Below are positions 55,615 to 64,000 of a stretch of 64,000 nucleotides of DNA, piece by piece. The notes beneath the pieces are model-generated. The model saw only the letters and a list, made by a program, of their open reading frames with translations, was not told the origin of the DNA and made no database searches. How positions within the stretch are numbered: the stretch's first letter is position 1; every line of letters starts with the position of its first letter. Origin of the DNA: Variovorax paradoxus. GTDB lineage: Bacteria > Pseudomonadota > Gammaproteobacteria > Burkholderiales > Burkholderiaceae_C. The DNA lies in contig NZ_CP046622.1 in NCBI RefSeq assembly GCF_009755665.1, positions 5,459,001 to 5,523,000 on the forward strand, read 5' to 3'. The translations under genes and the position numbers were made by a program.

Positions 55615-57215
55615 CTACGCTTCTTCCAGAAGCGCCGCCCCTTCTCGATCTTGCCCAGCGCCTCGCGGCAGGCCTTCGCGCCAGCCGCATGGCGCGCACT
55701 GAACCAGCCGACCGCGAACCATGCGCGCGCATCGTGCGCAGCGGCTTCGCGGTAGAGCGTCATCGCCACGGCTTCGTCGTTGAACTCGCCCAGCGCGTCT
55801 TGCGCCGGACGCAGCCGCTTCAGGTAACACTCGGCAGCTGAGCTTTTTCCATCGCCCGCGTCGGCAAACAGCGGCGCCGCGAACTCGGCCAGATAGCGCA
55901 GGCGTTTGAGCCGCTTGCGGGTGCGGTGCTGGTCTTCGGTGGGCAAGGACTCGAAGCGCTGGCCGTCTCGGACGACCTGTTTGTGCAAGCGCTGCAGGCG
56001 TTTGCGCAAGAAGCGACGGGCGTCGCCGGCATCCAGCGGCGCCGGTTGCTCCTGCTGTGCGGCTTCTCCGGCTTTCGCCGCTTCCGCGTGCGTCGTCGTG
56101 GCGGTAAAGCCGATGAGCGAGACCAGCACCGACTGGAACGCCGGCGTGCGCACGATGTCGCCGGCTGACTGTGCGCCAGCCGCGGCCCGGTTGCCCGCGA
56201 GCGGATCGAACTCCGGTGCGCCGGCGCTACGCAATTGCGGCTGCGCCAGCTTCACGATCTGCTCGCGGTCGCGCAGCGCGCCAAGAGCGCGAAAGGCTTC
56301 GACCAAGGGCGGCTCCCATGCGGCCACGTCGAGAACACCCGCGCTTGCATCGAGCCCCGCGAGCTCGCGCAATGCGGTGCGCAGCCGCCGAATGCCGATG
56401 CGCAACTGGTGGATCTGCTCCTCGTCGGTGCTACCGGCCGCAATCTCGCTGGCGTTGGGCAGCATCTGGGCGAGACAAGACGCGACCACGGCTTGCTGGA
56501 TGGTGCGGCCGTCGAGCTTGTCGTCTTTTTCATCGGCGAAGCGGGGCGGCTCGGCCTTGATGGCCGGCGCTACCTCGAGCTTTGCCAGCAGGCGGGCGCC
56601 GCGTTCGGCCTTGGAGACGGTGCTGAACCACAGGCCGTGCTGCTGAGACCAGCGGCGCGCAAGCGCCACCAGACCTTGCACATCGCCCCGCTTGAGCTCG
56701 AGTTCCAGTTCGCACACCGGCGATTCGCGCTGCTCGGGCGTGCCTGCGTGGGCGACGACCTTGCCGACGTCGAGCGCCAGCTCCACCACGGCCGCATTGG
56801 CGCCGGTGGTGCGCACGTCGCGCGTGAGCCGCACGATGTCCGTGGATTGGCGCTCGACCAGCGGCGCGCCGCTGTCGGCCAGTACCTTGGCCAGCCGCTC
56901 GCCGACCGGCGTGCCCTGATGGCGTTGCGGGTCGATCGTGGGCGACGCACCTCCCGCCGCAGCACCAAGATCGACGTTGTGTTCGAGCCGGTGCAAGGCG
57001 TTGTCGCCGGTGGCCTTGACGGTCTGCACCCAGCGCCGTCCTTCTTTGCGCAGGCGCAGCACGATGCCTTGCGCGGCCAGCGCCTGGTCGGCCGTGTCGA
57101 AATAGCGCGCCTGCAGCCGGGTGCGAACCACGGTGCCGCGCCGCATGGCGGCCTCGACGGCTTTCAGGCGCTCTGCGGGAATATGAAACTTGAACTCGAT
57201 TTCCATGAGGGCCAT
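55611..57215 (-). CDS. CYTH and CHAD domain protein (inorganic triphosphatase-like)
   Basis: A 534-residue protein. The N-terminal CYTH domain (about 1-215) begins MEIEFKFHIPAERLKAVE (ExExK signature) and includes KEGRRWVQTVKATG and VELALDVGKV. The CHAD domain (about 235-530) has EEQIHQLRIGIRRLRTALREL and HRTRKRLKRLRYLAEF. CYTH domains hydrolyse triphosphate; CHAD domains bind polyphosphate granules. Start set at 57215 by AGAGGG upstream; a second ATG is three codons on. Its promoter faces a tandem palindrome. Confidence 0.9.
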   Translation of the reverse strand: MALMEIEFKFHIPAERLKAVEAAMRRGTVVRTRLQARYFDTADQALAAQGIVLRLRKEGRRWVQTVKATGDNALHRLEHNVDLGAAAGGASPTIDPQRHQGTPVGERLAKVLADSGAPLVERQSTDIVRLTRDVRTTGANAAVVELALDVGKVVAHAGTPEQRESPVCELELELKRGDVQGLVALARRWSQQHGLWFSTVSKAERGARLLAKLEVAPAIKAEPPRFADEKDDKLDGRTIQQAVVASCLAQMLPNASEIAAGSTDEEQIHQLRIGIRRLRTALRELAGLDASAGVLDVAAWEPPLVEAFRALGALRDREQIVKLAQPQLRSAGAPEFDPLAGNRAAAGAQSAGDIVRTPAFQSVLVSLIGFTATTTHAEAAKAGEAAQQEQPAPLDAGDARRFLRKRLQRLHKQVVRDGQRFESLPTEDQHRTRKRLKRLRYLAEFAAPLFADAGDGKSSAAECYLKRLRPAQDALGEFNDEAVAMTLYREAAAHDARAWFAVGWFSARHAAGAKACREALGKIEKGRRFWKKRS

Positions 57216-57292
57216 GATGCCCTCTCTTCTTCGGCTCGGCCCCACTCCCGGGCCGGACGCGAAAGCTCGCAACTCCGTGTTCAAAAAATATG

Positions 57293-57338
57293 TGGACGCC
57301 GTCCATTTTCTTTGATATCTTTTGTGGACGGCGTACAC
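57293..57338. promoter_or_regulatory. Two TetR-type palindromes between divergent genes
   Basis: TGGACG-C-CGTCCA at 57293-57305 (perfect) and GTGGACG-G-CGTACAC at 57324-57338 (one mismatch). Their centres are 32 bp apart, three helical turns. They lie upstream of the VOC gene (start 57391) and the divergent CYTH-CHAD gene (start 57215). The form suits a TetR-family repressor; none is encoded near. Confidence 0.55.
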
Positions 57339-57390
57339 AACACGCCGGCAAACCACCCGATCCACTCTTCATCGACACAGGAAGACAACC

Positions 57391-57807
57391 ATGGCCAACA
57401 AGCAAATCTTCGTGAACCTCCCCGTCAAGAACCTGGAAAAGTCCAAGGCATTCTTTGCCGCGCTGGGCTATACCTTCAACGAGCAATTCACCGACGCCAA
57501 CGCCGCCTGCATGGTGATCAACGAAGGCAGCATCCACGCCATGCTGCTGGTCGAAGACTTCTTCAAGACCTTTACGGACAAGAGCCTCACCGACACGAGC
57601 AAGAGCACCGAGGTGCTGCTGTGCCTGTCGTGCGAGAGCCGCGCGGAGGTGGACGAAATGGTGGCCAAGGCGGTGGCCGCGGGCGGCACGGTGCCGCGCG
57701 CGCCGCAGGACTACGGCTTCATGTACGGCCACGGCTTCCAGGACATCGACGGCCACCTGTGGGAACTGAGCTTCATGGACCCGAACGCCGAAATGCCCCC
57801 GCAGTAA
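57391..57807 (+). CDS. VOC-superfamily protein (glyoxalase/bleomycin resistance type)
   Basis: A 138-residue protein: QIFVNLPVKNLEKSKAFFAALGYTFN at the start, CMVINEGSIHAMLL, and GHGFQDIDGHLWELSFMDP at the end, with repeated beta-alpha-beta units. Metal ligands in this set vary and the enzyme activity cannot be assigned. AGGAAGACAACC precedes the ATG. Repeated operator-like sites stand upstream. Confidence 0.85.
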   Translation: MANKQIFVNLPVKNLEKSKAFFAALGYTFNEQFTDANAACMVINEGSIHAMLLVEDFFKTFTDKSLTDTSKSTEVLLCLSCESRAEVDEMVAKAVAAGGTVPRAPQDYGFMYGHGFQDIDGHLWELSFMDPNAEMPPQ

Positions 57808-57964
57808 GGCACGGCCAAAGGGAACAAGAACGATGCCCATCGTTCCATATGCGCTCTTCACTGTTGCACGGAAGGCACCTTCCTTAAAGCACGTTCGCCC
57901 CGATATTCCGAAGAACAATGCTGCCGCGCATTCCGCGGCGCGATCAACGGAAAGGAATATCGAG

Positions 57965-59047
57965 GTGTCCAGCAACAACAGCAAAGAAGAAGGCCGCAGC
58001 CCCGTGCTGCAGGTGAGCGCGCTCGGCTTTCCGTGGCAGACGATCGACCCGTTCTTGTTCTGCGTCTATCACGACGACGCTTATCCCAAAGCCAACGCGC
58101 AGATGGGGCCCGAGGCTCCGCTGGCGGGCCGGCAGATCGGCCAGGACTTCAGCCGCACAGACGGCTGGAGCATGTACCACGGCGAGACGGTGCCGGGCTT
58201 CCCATCGCATCCGCATCGCGGCTTCGAAACCGTGACCATCGTGCGCAAGGGGCTGGTCGACCACTCCGATTCGCTGGGCGCCACCGCGCGCTTTGGCGGC
58301 GGCGACGTGCAGTGGCTCACCGCCGGCAAGGGCATCGTGCATTCGGAGATGTTTCCGCTGCTCGATGCGAACGCGCCCAACCCGCTGGAGCTGTTCCAGA
58401 TCTGGCTCAACCTGCCGGCCAGAAGCAAGATGGCCGATCCGCACTTCACGATGTTCTGGTCGGAAGCGATTCCGCGCTTTGCGTCCGACGATGCGAGCGG
58501 CGGCCGCACCGAGGTCGCTGTGATTGCGGGCCGCTTCGGCGATTCCGCGGGCAATGGCAACGCATCAGCGCCGATCGCACCGCTTGCGCCGCCGCCCGAT
58601 TCGTGGGCTGCGCAGGCCGATGCCGACGTGGCGATCTGGACGCTGAAGATGACGCCCGGCGCGCGGTGGACGCTGCCCGCCGCAACCGGGGAGGGCACGC
58701 GGCGCATGCTGTACTTCTTCAAGGGCGCCGTCGCACACGTTGCGGGGCAGCGCATAGAAGGCCCGGCCGCCATCGAGCTGCGCGCCGATGCGGCTGTGGA
58801 CTTGGTCAACGGCAACGAAGAGGCCAGCGAATTCCTGCTGCTGCAAGGCCGCCCGATCGCAGAGCCGGTGGTGCAATACGGGCCCTTCGTGATGAACACG
58901 CAGGCGGAGATCAGCCAGACCCTGGCCGATTACCGACGCACACAATTCGGTGGCTGGCCGTGGAGCGACCCGGCACCGGTGCATGGCCGCGATGCGGCCC
59001 GTTTTGCGCGGCATCCGGGCGGGCGCGAAGAAAAACCGAAGCCTTGA
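57965..59047 (+). CDS. Pirin family protein, GTG start
   Basis: A 360-residue cupin of the longer pirin type. Metal-site motif PGFPSHPHRGFETVTIVRKGLVDHSDSLG, then GGDVQWLTAGKGIVHSEMFP. The start is taken as GTG at 57965 with AAGGA about 10 nt upstream; an ATG at 57833 would add 44 residues of low-quality sequence. It lies 157 nt after the VOC gene. Second pirin in the window, only distantly like the one at 48380. Confidence 0.85.
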   Translation: MSSNNSKEEGRSPVLQVSALGFPWQTIDPFLFCVYHDDAYPKANAQMGPEAPLAGRQIGQDFSRTDGWSMYHGETVPGFPSHPHRGFETVTIVRKGLVDHSDSLGATARFGGGDVQWLTAGKGIVHSEMFPLLDANAPNPLELFQIWLNLPARSKMADPHFTMFWSEAIPRFASDDASGGRTEVAVIAGRFGDSAGNGNASAPIAPLAPPPDSWAAQADADVAIWTLKMTPGARWTLPAATGEGTRRMLYFFKGAVAHVAGQRIEGPAAIELRADAAVDLVNGNEEASEFLLLQGRPIAEPVVQYGPFVMNTQAEISQTLADYRRTQFGGWPWSDPAPVHGRDAARFARHPGGREEKPKP

Positions 59048-59082
59048 AAAAGAAGAAGCGGGCCAGGCCAGCCTGCGGCGAA

Positions 59083-59373
59083 TCAGAAAGTTTTAAGCAG
59101 CTCGACGGCGGGGGCCGTCATGCTGGGCACGAACTCGATCACGTGCGTGCTTGCCACGCCGCTCTGCACGAAGGGGTCGCGTGCCAGCACCGCGTCGAGC
59201 GCGGCCCGGTCGCCCGAGCGCGCGAGGATCACGCCGCCCTTGCGCGGCACCTGCCGGCCCGAGGCCACGAAGAGGCCGCTCGCGTAGTGCTTTCGTAGCC
59301 ATGTCATGTGCCCATCCATCAGCGCATCGAGCTCTTCAAGCGGACGGATGTAGGTGAGAGTGACGATGAACAT
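59083..59373 (-). CDS. YciI-like family protein
   Basis: A 96-residue ferredoxin-like-fold protein: MFIVTLTYIRPLEELDALMDGHMTWLRKHYASGLFVASGRQVPR. The His-Asp pair and the short length fit YciI. Start at ATG 59373; upstream in-frame codons have no similarity. Role unknown. Confidence 0.82.
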   Translation of the reverse strand: MFIVTLTYIRPLEELDALMDGHMTWLRKHYASGLFVASGRQVPRKGGVILARSGDRAALDAVLARDPFVQSGVASTHVIEFVPSMTAPAVELLKTF

Positions 59374-59521
59374 GGACGAGGCGGCAAGTAGATCTGGAAC
59401 TTGCAATGCTATGGCCTGAAGCGTGGGCATTCCGTGACACGAGAAGTAACGGAGTGATCTATGTTTTGCAGCTTCTGCTAACTTCTTTTTCATCGCTTCA
59501 ACTGCCCAGGGGAGTCGTTCA

Positions 59522-60601
59522 ATGCCGCTTCAGTCGCCGCGCCTTTTGCCGCCTGGTTTCGTACCGCCGTATCTGCTGGACCGGCTGGCCGAGCGTGCGA
59601 GCGCCCATGCAAGCGCACGGGCGGCGCAAACGCTGATGATCGACCGCGAGCACCGCGGCCTTCGCGAGGCGGTGGCCGTTCAAGGCACGCCAGGGGTCTC
59701 GTCGGGCCGGCCACCGGCTTATGTGCGGCGCAACTCGCCGCAGCGCGCCGTTCACGACGCGGAGCACACCATGAGCCTGCCGGGCCGGCTGGTGCGCGCC
59801 GAAGGGCAGGCACCCACACCCGACATCGCAGCCGACGAGGCCTACGACTACCTGGGCGCCACCTACCGGCTATACCGCGACATCTACGAGCGCGACTCCA
59901 TCGACAACGCCGGCATGCCGCTCACGGGCAGCGTGCACTACGGCAACGACTACGACAACGCGTTCTGGAACGGCAAGCAAATGGTGTTCGGTGACGGCGA
60001 CGGCGAGGTCATGAACCGCTTCACCATCGCGGTGGACATCATCGGCCACGAGCTGACGCACGGCGTCATCGATCACGAGTCGGGTTTGATCTACCAGGGG
60101 CAGTCGGGCGCGCTCAATGAATCGGTCTGCGACGTGTTCGGTGTTCTGGTGAAGCAGCACTTGCTCAAGCAGACGGCGCAGCAGGCCGACTGGCTCGTAG
60201 GTGCGGGGCTTTTCACCGCCAAGGTAGAGGCACGCGCGTTGCGCTCGATGGCCGAGCCCGGCACGGCCTACGACGATCCGGTGCTCGGCAAAGACCCCCA
60301 GCCCGCCCACATGAAAGACCTGGTCGTCACACGGCAGGACAATGGCGGCGTGCACATCAATTCCGGCATTCCGAACCGCGCCTTCTATCTTGCGGCCACG
60401 GCGATCCAGGGCCCGGCCTGGGAAACAGCGGGCCGCGTCTGGTACGACACCGTGTGCGACAGGCGGCTGCGCCAGGACGCCGATTTCCTGGCCTTCGCAC
60501 AACTGAGCGTGGAGAATGCAGCCAGGCGCTTCGGCGCCGACAGCGCGGCGCACAAGGCCATCGGCGCCGCATGGAACACCGTGGGGGTCACACCATCATG
60601 A
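59522..60601 (+). CDS. Protealysin-like M4 metallopeptidase
   Basis: A 359-residue thermolysin-family protease: zinc site HELTH (176-180), Glu200 in GALNESVCDVFGVL, active-site His region NSGIPNRAFYLAA. It has no signal peptide. A short N-terminal propeptide with PPGFVPPYLLDRLAE matches the PPY motif of protealysin precursors. GGGGAG precedes the ATG. In Serratia, protealysin is cytosolic and cleaves host actin and other proteins. The next gene encodes an emfourin-like inhibitor and overlaps the stop (ATGA). Confidence 0.9.
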   Translation: MPLQSPRLLPPGFVPPYLLDRLAERASAHASARAAQTLMIDREHRGLREAVAVQGTPGVSSGRPPAYVRRNSPQRAVHDAEHTMSLPGRLVRAEGQAPTPDIAADEAYDYLGATYRLYRDIYERDSIDNAGMPLTGSVHYGNDYDNAFWNGKQMVFGDGDGEVMNRFTIAVDIIGHELTHGVIDHESGLIYQGQSGALNESVCDVFGVLVKQHLLKQTAQQADWLVGAGLFTAKVEARALRSMAEPGTAYDDPVLGKDPQPAHMKDLVVTRQDNGGVHINSGIPNRAFYLAATAIQGPAWETAGRVWYDTVCDRRLRQDADFLAFAQLSVENAARRFGADSAAHKAIGAAWNTVGVTPS

Positions 60602-60936
60602 TTCAGCTTCCGCCTCTGGACCAGGCTTCGGTCGTGCGAGTAACGCGCGAAGGCGGCGTTGCCTACCTGCCGGGCCTTTCGCGGCCGCGCAGCTACCAAC
60701 TGGGCAATTGCAGCGAAGAACTGCGCCAGCAGATCGGCGAGGCCTTGCAAAGTGCCGCACCGCACGCAGGGCAGCGCGAAGAACCCGGCTCGCAGGGCGG
60801 TGACCAGCGCTTCTACCGCGTGGAGGTGGTGGTGGAGAGCGCCACCACGCAGTCGGGTTCGGTCAGCTTCGAAGTGCCCGAGAACGAAGCCCCTGAAGCA
60901 TTGGTGCACCTCTGGAAAGACGCGGCCGACCGCTGA
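60598..60936 (+). CDS. Emfourin-like inhibitor of the protealysin
   Basis: A 112-residue protein: VVRVTREGGVAYLPGLSRPR and FYRVEVVVESATTQSGSVSF are the strands seen in emfourin family proteins, acidic with a C-terminal helix (ALVHLWKDAADR). The ATG overlaps the protease stop, so the pair is translationally coupled. I recall that protealysin-type operons carry this inhibitor; no experimental support here. Confidence 0.75.
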   Translation: MIQLPPLDQASVVRVTREGGVAYLPGLSRPRSYQLGNCSEELRQQIGEALQSAAPHAGQREEPGSQGGDQRFYRVEVVVESATTQSGSVSFEVPENEAPEALVHLWKDAADR

Positions 60937-60968
60937 GGCGCGCCCTCCAGGCTTGCCAAGGCCTCAGT

Positions 60969-62297
60969 TCAGAGCCCGCCGCGAATCGTCGACACCACAA
61001 GCCATACGTTGGCCGAGCTGATCACGCCAAACAGTCCCCATGCCAGCAGCTTGACGACCGTGCCGTTGGCAAAGCCGCCCATCATGGCGCGGCTGCTCGT
61101 GAAGCGGATCAGCGGCCACATCGCGAACGGCAACTGAAAGCTCAGCACCACCTGGCTCAGCACCAGCATCTTGCCCACGCCGCCGTCGCCGAACCACCAC
61201 ACGCCCAGAAAGGCCGGCCCGAGCGCCAGGGCCCGTGTGATGAGGCGGCGCTGCCAGCACGGAATCTTCAGGTCGAGAAAGCCTTCCATGATGATCTGGC
61301 CCGCGATGGTGCCGGTGAAGGTCGAGCTCTGGCCCGATGCCAGCAGTGCAATGCCGAACAGCGTGGCCGCCACCGCACTGCCCACGATCGGTTCGATGAG
61401 CCGGTAGGCATCGTCGATCTCCGTCACTTCCACATGGCCTGTGCTGTGGAAGGCACTGGCCGCCAGAACCATGATGGCAGCGTTGACCAGGAGGGCGAGC
61501 GAAAGCGAGATCACCGCGTCGAAGGTGCAGAAGCGCACCGCCTCGCGCCGCGCCGCATCGCTGTCGGCCACCAGCCGGGTTTGCACGATGGATGAGTGCA
61601 GATATAGGTTGTGCGGCATCACCGTGGCGCCGACAACGCCGATGGCAAGATACAGCGCGCCGGGCTGCTGCAGCCGCTCGAAGCTCGGCGCAAAGCCCAT
61701 GGCCACGCCGAACCAGTTGGGCTGCGACATCGCAAGCTCCACCACGAAACAACCCGCGATGGTGCCCACCAGCCCGAGCACGATCGCCTCGACGCGCCGG
61801 AAGCCCGCGCCTTGCAGCCCCAGCACGAGCAGCGTGTCGAACGCAGTGATTGCAATGCCGACCGGAATCGACACGCCGAACAGCAGATGCAATGCGAGCG
61901 CGCTGCCCAGCACCTCGGCCAGGTCGCAGGCCACGATGGCGAGTTCCGCGCCCAGCCACAGAAAGCGGCTGACGCGCGGCGAATAGTGCTCGCGGCAAGC
62001 GCGTGCGAGATCCTTCTGCGCCACGAGGCCGAGCCGCACGCACAGCGTTTGCAGCAGCATGGCGGCCAGGCTCGCAAGCAGCACCACGAAGAGCAGGCCG
62101 TAGCCGAAGCGCGAGCCGGCCTCGATGTCGGTCGCCCAGTTGCCCGGGTCCATGTAGCCGACCGACACCAGCAGGCCGGGGCCCGCGTAACGCAGGAGCT
62201 TCTTGCCGAAGGGCAGGTCCTGCGGGACCGCCACGCTGCCTTTGACCTCGGAAGGGCAGAACGGCGCGGTGGCGGTGCGGGGCAGCGGAAAGAACAT
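60969..62297 (-). CDS. mntH: Nramp-family divalent metal transporter (MntH type)
   Basis: A 442-residue protein of eleven membrane helices. Metal-site motifs: YMDPGNWATDIEAGSRFGYG (DPGN) and VVGATVMPHNLYLHSSIVQ (MPH), as well as LLASGQSSTFTGTIAGQIIMEG. It imports manganese, perhaps iron, with protons. The ATG at 62297 precedes the N-terminal cytoplasmic part. No clear Fur or MntR site was found in the divergent spacer. Confidence 0.92.
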   Translation of the reverse strand: MFFPLPRTATAPFCPSEVKGSVAVPQDLPFGKKLLRYAGPGLLVSVGYMDPGNWATDIEAGSRFGYGLLFVVLLASLAAMLLQTLCVRLGLVAQKDLARACREHYSPRVSRFLWLGAELAIVACDLAEVLGSALALHLLFGVSIPVGIAITAFDTLLVLGLQGAGFRRVEAIVLGLVGTIAGCFVVELAMSQPNWFGVAMGFAPSFERLQQPGALYLAIGVVGATVMPHNLYLHSSIVQTRLVADSDAARREAVRFCTFDAVISLSLALLVNAAIMVLAASAFHSTGHVEVTEIDDAYRLIEPIVGSAVAATLFGIALLASGQSSTFTGTIAGQIIMEGFLDLKIPCWQRRLITRALALGPAFLGVWWFGDGGVGKMLVLSQVVLSFQLPFAMWPLIRFTSSRAMMGGFANGTVVKLLAWGLFGVISSANVWLVVSTIRGGL

Positions 62298-62412
62298 GCG
62301 GGCGATGATAGGGGTGGCGCATCGGGTCTCGCGCGGGACCGACACCAAAGCGCCGGATCTTTTAGATTCGACGCTCGCCATTCAATCACTCACAACACCG
62401 GAGTCCGTTTCA

Positions 62413-62721
62413 ATGATCCACGTTGTCGCCGTCATTACCGCCAAGCCCGGCCAGCGCGCCCAGTTGCTCGAAGCCTTTGCCGCCAACCGCGCGGCCGTGC
62501 TGGCCGAAGAAGGCTGCATCGAATACGGCGCCACTATCGACGCGCAGGGCGTTCCGTCGTCGAAGGCCAGCTTCGGGCCCGACACCTTCGTGGTAATTGA
62601 AAAGTGGGAAACACTGGCCCACCTGCAGGCGCATGCCGTCGCGCCGCACATGAAAGCCCATGGCGAGAAGACCAAAGCACTCGTTGAGAGCAAGCTGATC
62701 CACGTGCTCGAACCGGTCTGA
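62413..62721 (+). CDS. ABM-domain protein (putative quinol monooxygenase)
   Basis: A 102-residue protein: IHVVAVITAKPGQRAQLLEAF, EEGCIEYGATID, TFVVIEKWETLAHLQAHAVAPHMKAHGE. This dimeric ferredoxin-like fold is that of YgiN and related cofactor-free monooxygenases; other members are just structural. Divergent from mntH. Confidence 0.85.
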   Translation: MIHVVAVITAKPGQRAQLLEAFAANRAAVLAEEGCIEYGATIDAQGVPSSKASFGPDTFVVIEKWETLAHLQAHAVAPHMKAHGEKTKALVESKLIHVLEPV

Positions 62722-62805
62722 CAGCCACGGCACGGGCCTTCGCGCGCGGCGCAATGCCTGCTACCCTCGCGCCGGGATCAGGCATCCCGAGGAGGGACTC
62801 ACGGC

Positions 62806-63402
62806 ATGGCGATCTTCTTCAGACCGCTCGGCTGGCGCGTGCGCGCTTTCACTTTGGGGCTGGGCGCAATGGCCGCGGCCTTGCTGTCGGCCGGTTGCGC
62901 GCAACTCGCTGCGCCGCCTTACGCAGCCGACTATGAAGCGCTCGACCGGCTCGAGGCCACCCGCCCCGGCATGGTTGCCGTCGCCAAGGTGCAGCCCACC
63001 GATCCGAACGACAGGATCAACGCCCTGAGCCTGCGCCGCGCGAAGCTGCTTTCGCCCAGCGGCACCTTCGCGCAATACCTGGAGGACGCGCTGATGCGCG
63101 ACCTGGGCGAGATATCGGCCTATGACCCCAAGGCTCCGACCCGCATCGCGGCGCGAATACTGGTCAATGAGCTCGACCTTGGCGTGATCAACGGCACGGG
63201 CCGCATGGACGTGGAACTGGTGGTGACGCGCGCCAACGCGCAGCGGCTGCGCAAGACCTACCGCGGCGAGATCGCCTTCGATTCGAGCTACGCGAACATC
63301 GTCGCCGTGCCCGCCGGGCAAGCCGCCTACCCGAGGCTGGTGCGCGCGCTTCTGCGCCAGGTGTATGCGGACCCGCAATTCATCGCGGCCATTGCGCCGT
63401 AG
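62806..63402 (+). CDS. Lipoprotein of unknown function
   Basis: A 198-residue protein. Signal peptide and lipobox: TLGLGAMAAALLSAGCAQ (Cys near residue 31). The mature part has repeated beta segments (RIAARILVNELDLGVINGTG, MDVELVVTRANAQRLRKTYRG). I do not recognise a family; the pattern resembles small outer-membrane lipoproteins. GGAGGG lies before the ATG. The next gene is another lipoprotein 23 nt later. Confidence 0.65.
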   Translation: MAIFFRPLGWRVRAFTLGLGAMAAALLSAGCAQLAAPPYAADYEALDRLEATRPGMVAVAKVQPTDPNDRINALSLRRAKLLSPSGTFAQYLEDALMRDLGEISAYDPKAPTRIAARILVNELDLGVINGTGRMDVELVVTRANAQRLRKTYRGEIAFDSSYANIVAVPAGQAAYPRLVRALLRQVYADPQFIAAIAP

Positions 63403-63425
63403 AACCAGCCGGAGAGCGCCTCACC

Positions 63426-64000
63426 ATGATGTCGTTTCCTTTGTGTTCGATTCTTTTGTCTTCGGCCACACGCGCGTGCACCGCCGCGGCGCTCGCGGCC
63501 TTGCTGGCTGCTTGCTCCCATCCGATCACCATGATCACCGAGACCGCGCCGCCGCGGTCGATGGCCCATCTGGTCCCCAAGAAGGTGGCCTACGTGATGA
63601 CCGACGCCCAACGCGATCAGCAGGTGACGAGCCCCGGCGGCAGCGGCGACCGCGTGAGCTACTACCCCTATCGCGATCTGGAAAAGTCGATTCGCGACGC
63701 GCTGCGCGCGGTGTACCGCGATGTGGTCGTGCTGCGCACCGCCCGCGACGCAAAGACCAATGAAGCGGCAGGCGTGTCGCTGGTGTTCACGCCCCAGGTC
63801 AAGACCGATTCGAGCTCGTCTTCATGGGTGACCTGGCCGCCCACCTCGTTCACCGCCGAGGTGAGCTGCGTGGTGAGCGATGCGGCCGGCGCGGAGGTGG
63901 CGCGCGTGCGCGCGGTGGGGAATGGCACGGCCGAGTTCGGCGAGTTCAACGGCGACTACGGGCTGGCCGCCCGCCGCGCGGCCAAGCAGATGACTTCGCA
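63426..64000 (+). CDS. Lipoprotein of unknown function (3' end outside window)
   Basis: 191 residues are visible. ATG 63426 (a second ATG follows directly); GGAG is upstream. Signal peptide ends in ALLAACSHP, a lipobox. The mature region (AHLVPKKVAYVMTDAQRDQQ, YRDLEKSIRDALRAVYRDVV, VSLVFTPQVKTDSSSSSWVTWP) looks like a periplasmic surface lipoprotein. Cotranscribed with the preceding lipoprotein gene. Function unknown. Confidence 0.7.
   Translation, partial: MMSFPLCSILLSSATRACTAAALAALLAACSHPITMITETAPPRSMAHLVPKKVAYVMTDAQRDQQVTSPGGSGDRVSYYPYRDLEKSIRDALRAVYRDVVVLRTARDAKTNEAAGVSLVFTPQVKTDSSSSSWVTWPPTSFTAEVSCVVSDAAGAEVARVRAVGNGTAEFGEFNGDYGLAARRAAKQMTS

Overview
The window looks like a chromosomal segment of a betaproteobacterium of the family Comamonadaceae, most probably Variovorax or a close relative. 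The reasons are the high GC content with strong third-position GC, two Bug-type tricarboxylate receptors, the local gene sets recA-recX, sucCD-TerC and infA-dbpA, the pilYXWV-fimT minor-pilin operon, and a GC-rich intergenic repeat that I recall from this family. The assignment is by gene content and recall; no search was run.

Layout. Positions 1-8.1 kb (minus strand) hold a type IV pilus block: fimT, pilV, pilW, pilX and pilY1 (cut by the window edge), then pilA with a probable sigma-54 promoter and its own terminator. Positions 8.1-12.7 kb (minus) form a signalling operon: PP2C phosphatase, twin-FHA protein, CHASE2-adenylate cyclase and a class II cyclic-nucleotide phosphodiesterase, ending beside pilA. 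Positions 12.8-23.2 kb are core genes: TerC, sucCD, argC, a membrane protein, recX, recA with a LexA box, a MarR regulator, a TctD/TctE-like two-component system and birA. Positions 23.2-26.9 kb pair a SET-domain protein with a Lys-rich tail against a topoisomerase III that ends in a SWIB domain; a 37-bp alternating purine-pyrimidine tract lies between them.

Positions 27-37.4 kb are metabolic and housekeeping genes: a LysR/Bug pair, an N-formylglutamate amidohydrolase, a class I amidotransferase, a TIM-barrel isomerase, infA, dbpA, an EamA exporter and a fatty acid desaturase. Positions 37.4-44 kb are a trans-4-hydroxyproline catabolic operon with a GntR regulator. Positions 44-46 kb are a hipBA pair. 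Positions 46-50.7 kb hold a second Bug protein, an M20 amidohydrolase, a pirin, a DoxX protein and a LysR regulator.

The standout is 50.7-54.25 kb. This AT-richer island holds two overlapping reverse-transcriptase genes that match the DRT type 3 antiphage system (Drt3a and Drt3b). Just downstream is a compact region of about 175 nt that folds on paper into a closed multi-hairpin RNA displaying an ACACACACA tract, the expected look of the DRT3 non-coding RNA. The rest (54.3-64 kb) is FKBP/SlyD-like PPIase, an unknown membrane protein, CYTH-CHAD protein, VOC protein, second pirin, YciI protein, a protealysin/emfourin protease-inhibitor pair, an Nramp transporter, an ABM monooxygenase and two lipoproteins, the last cut by the window end.
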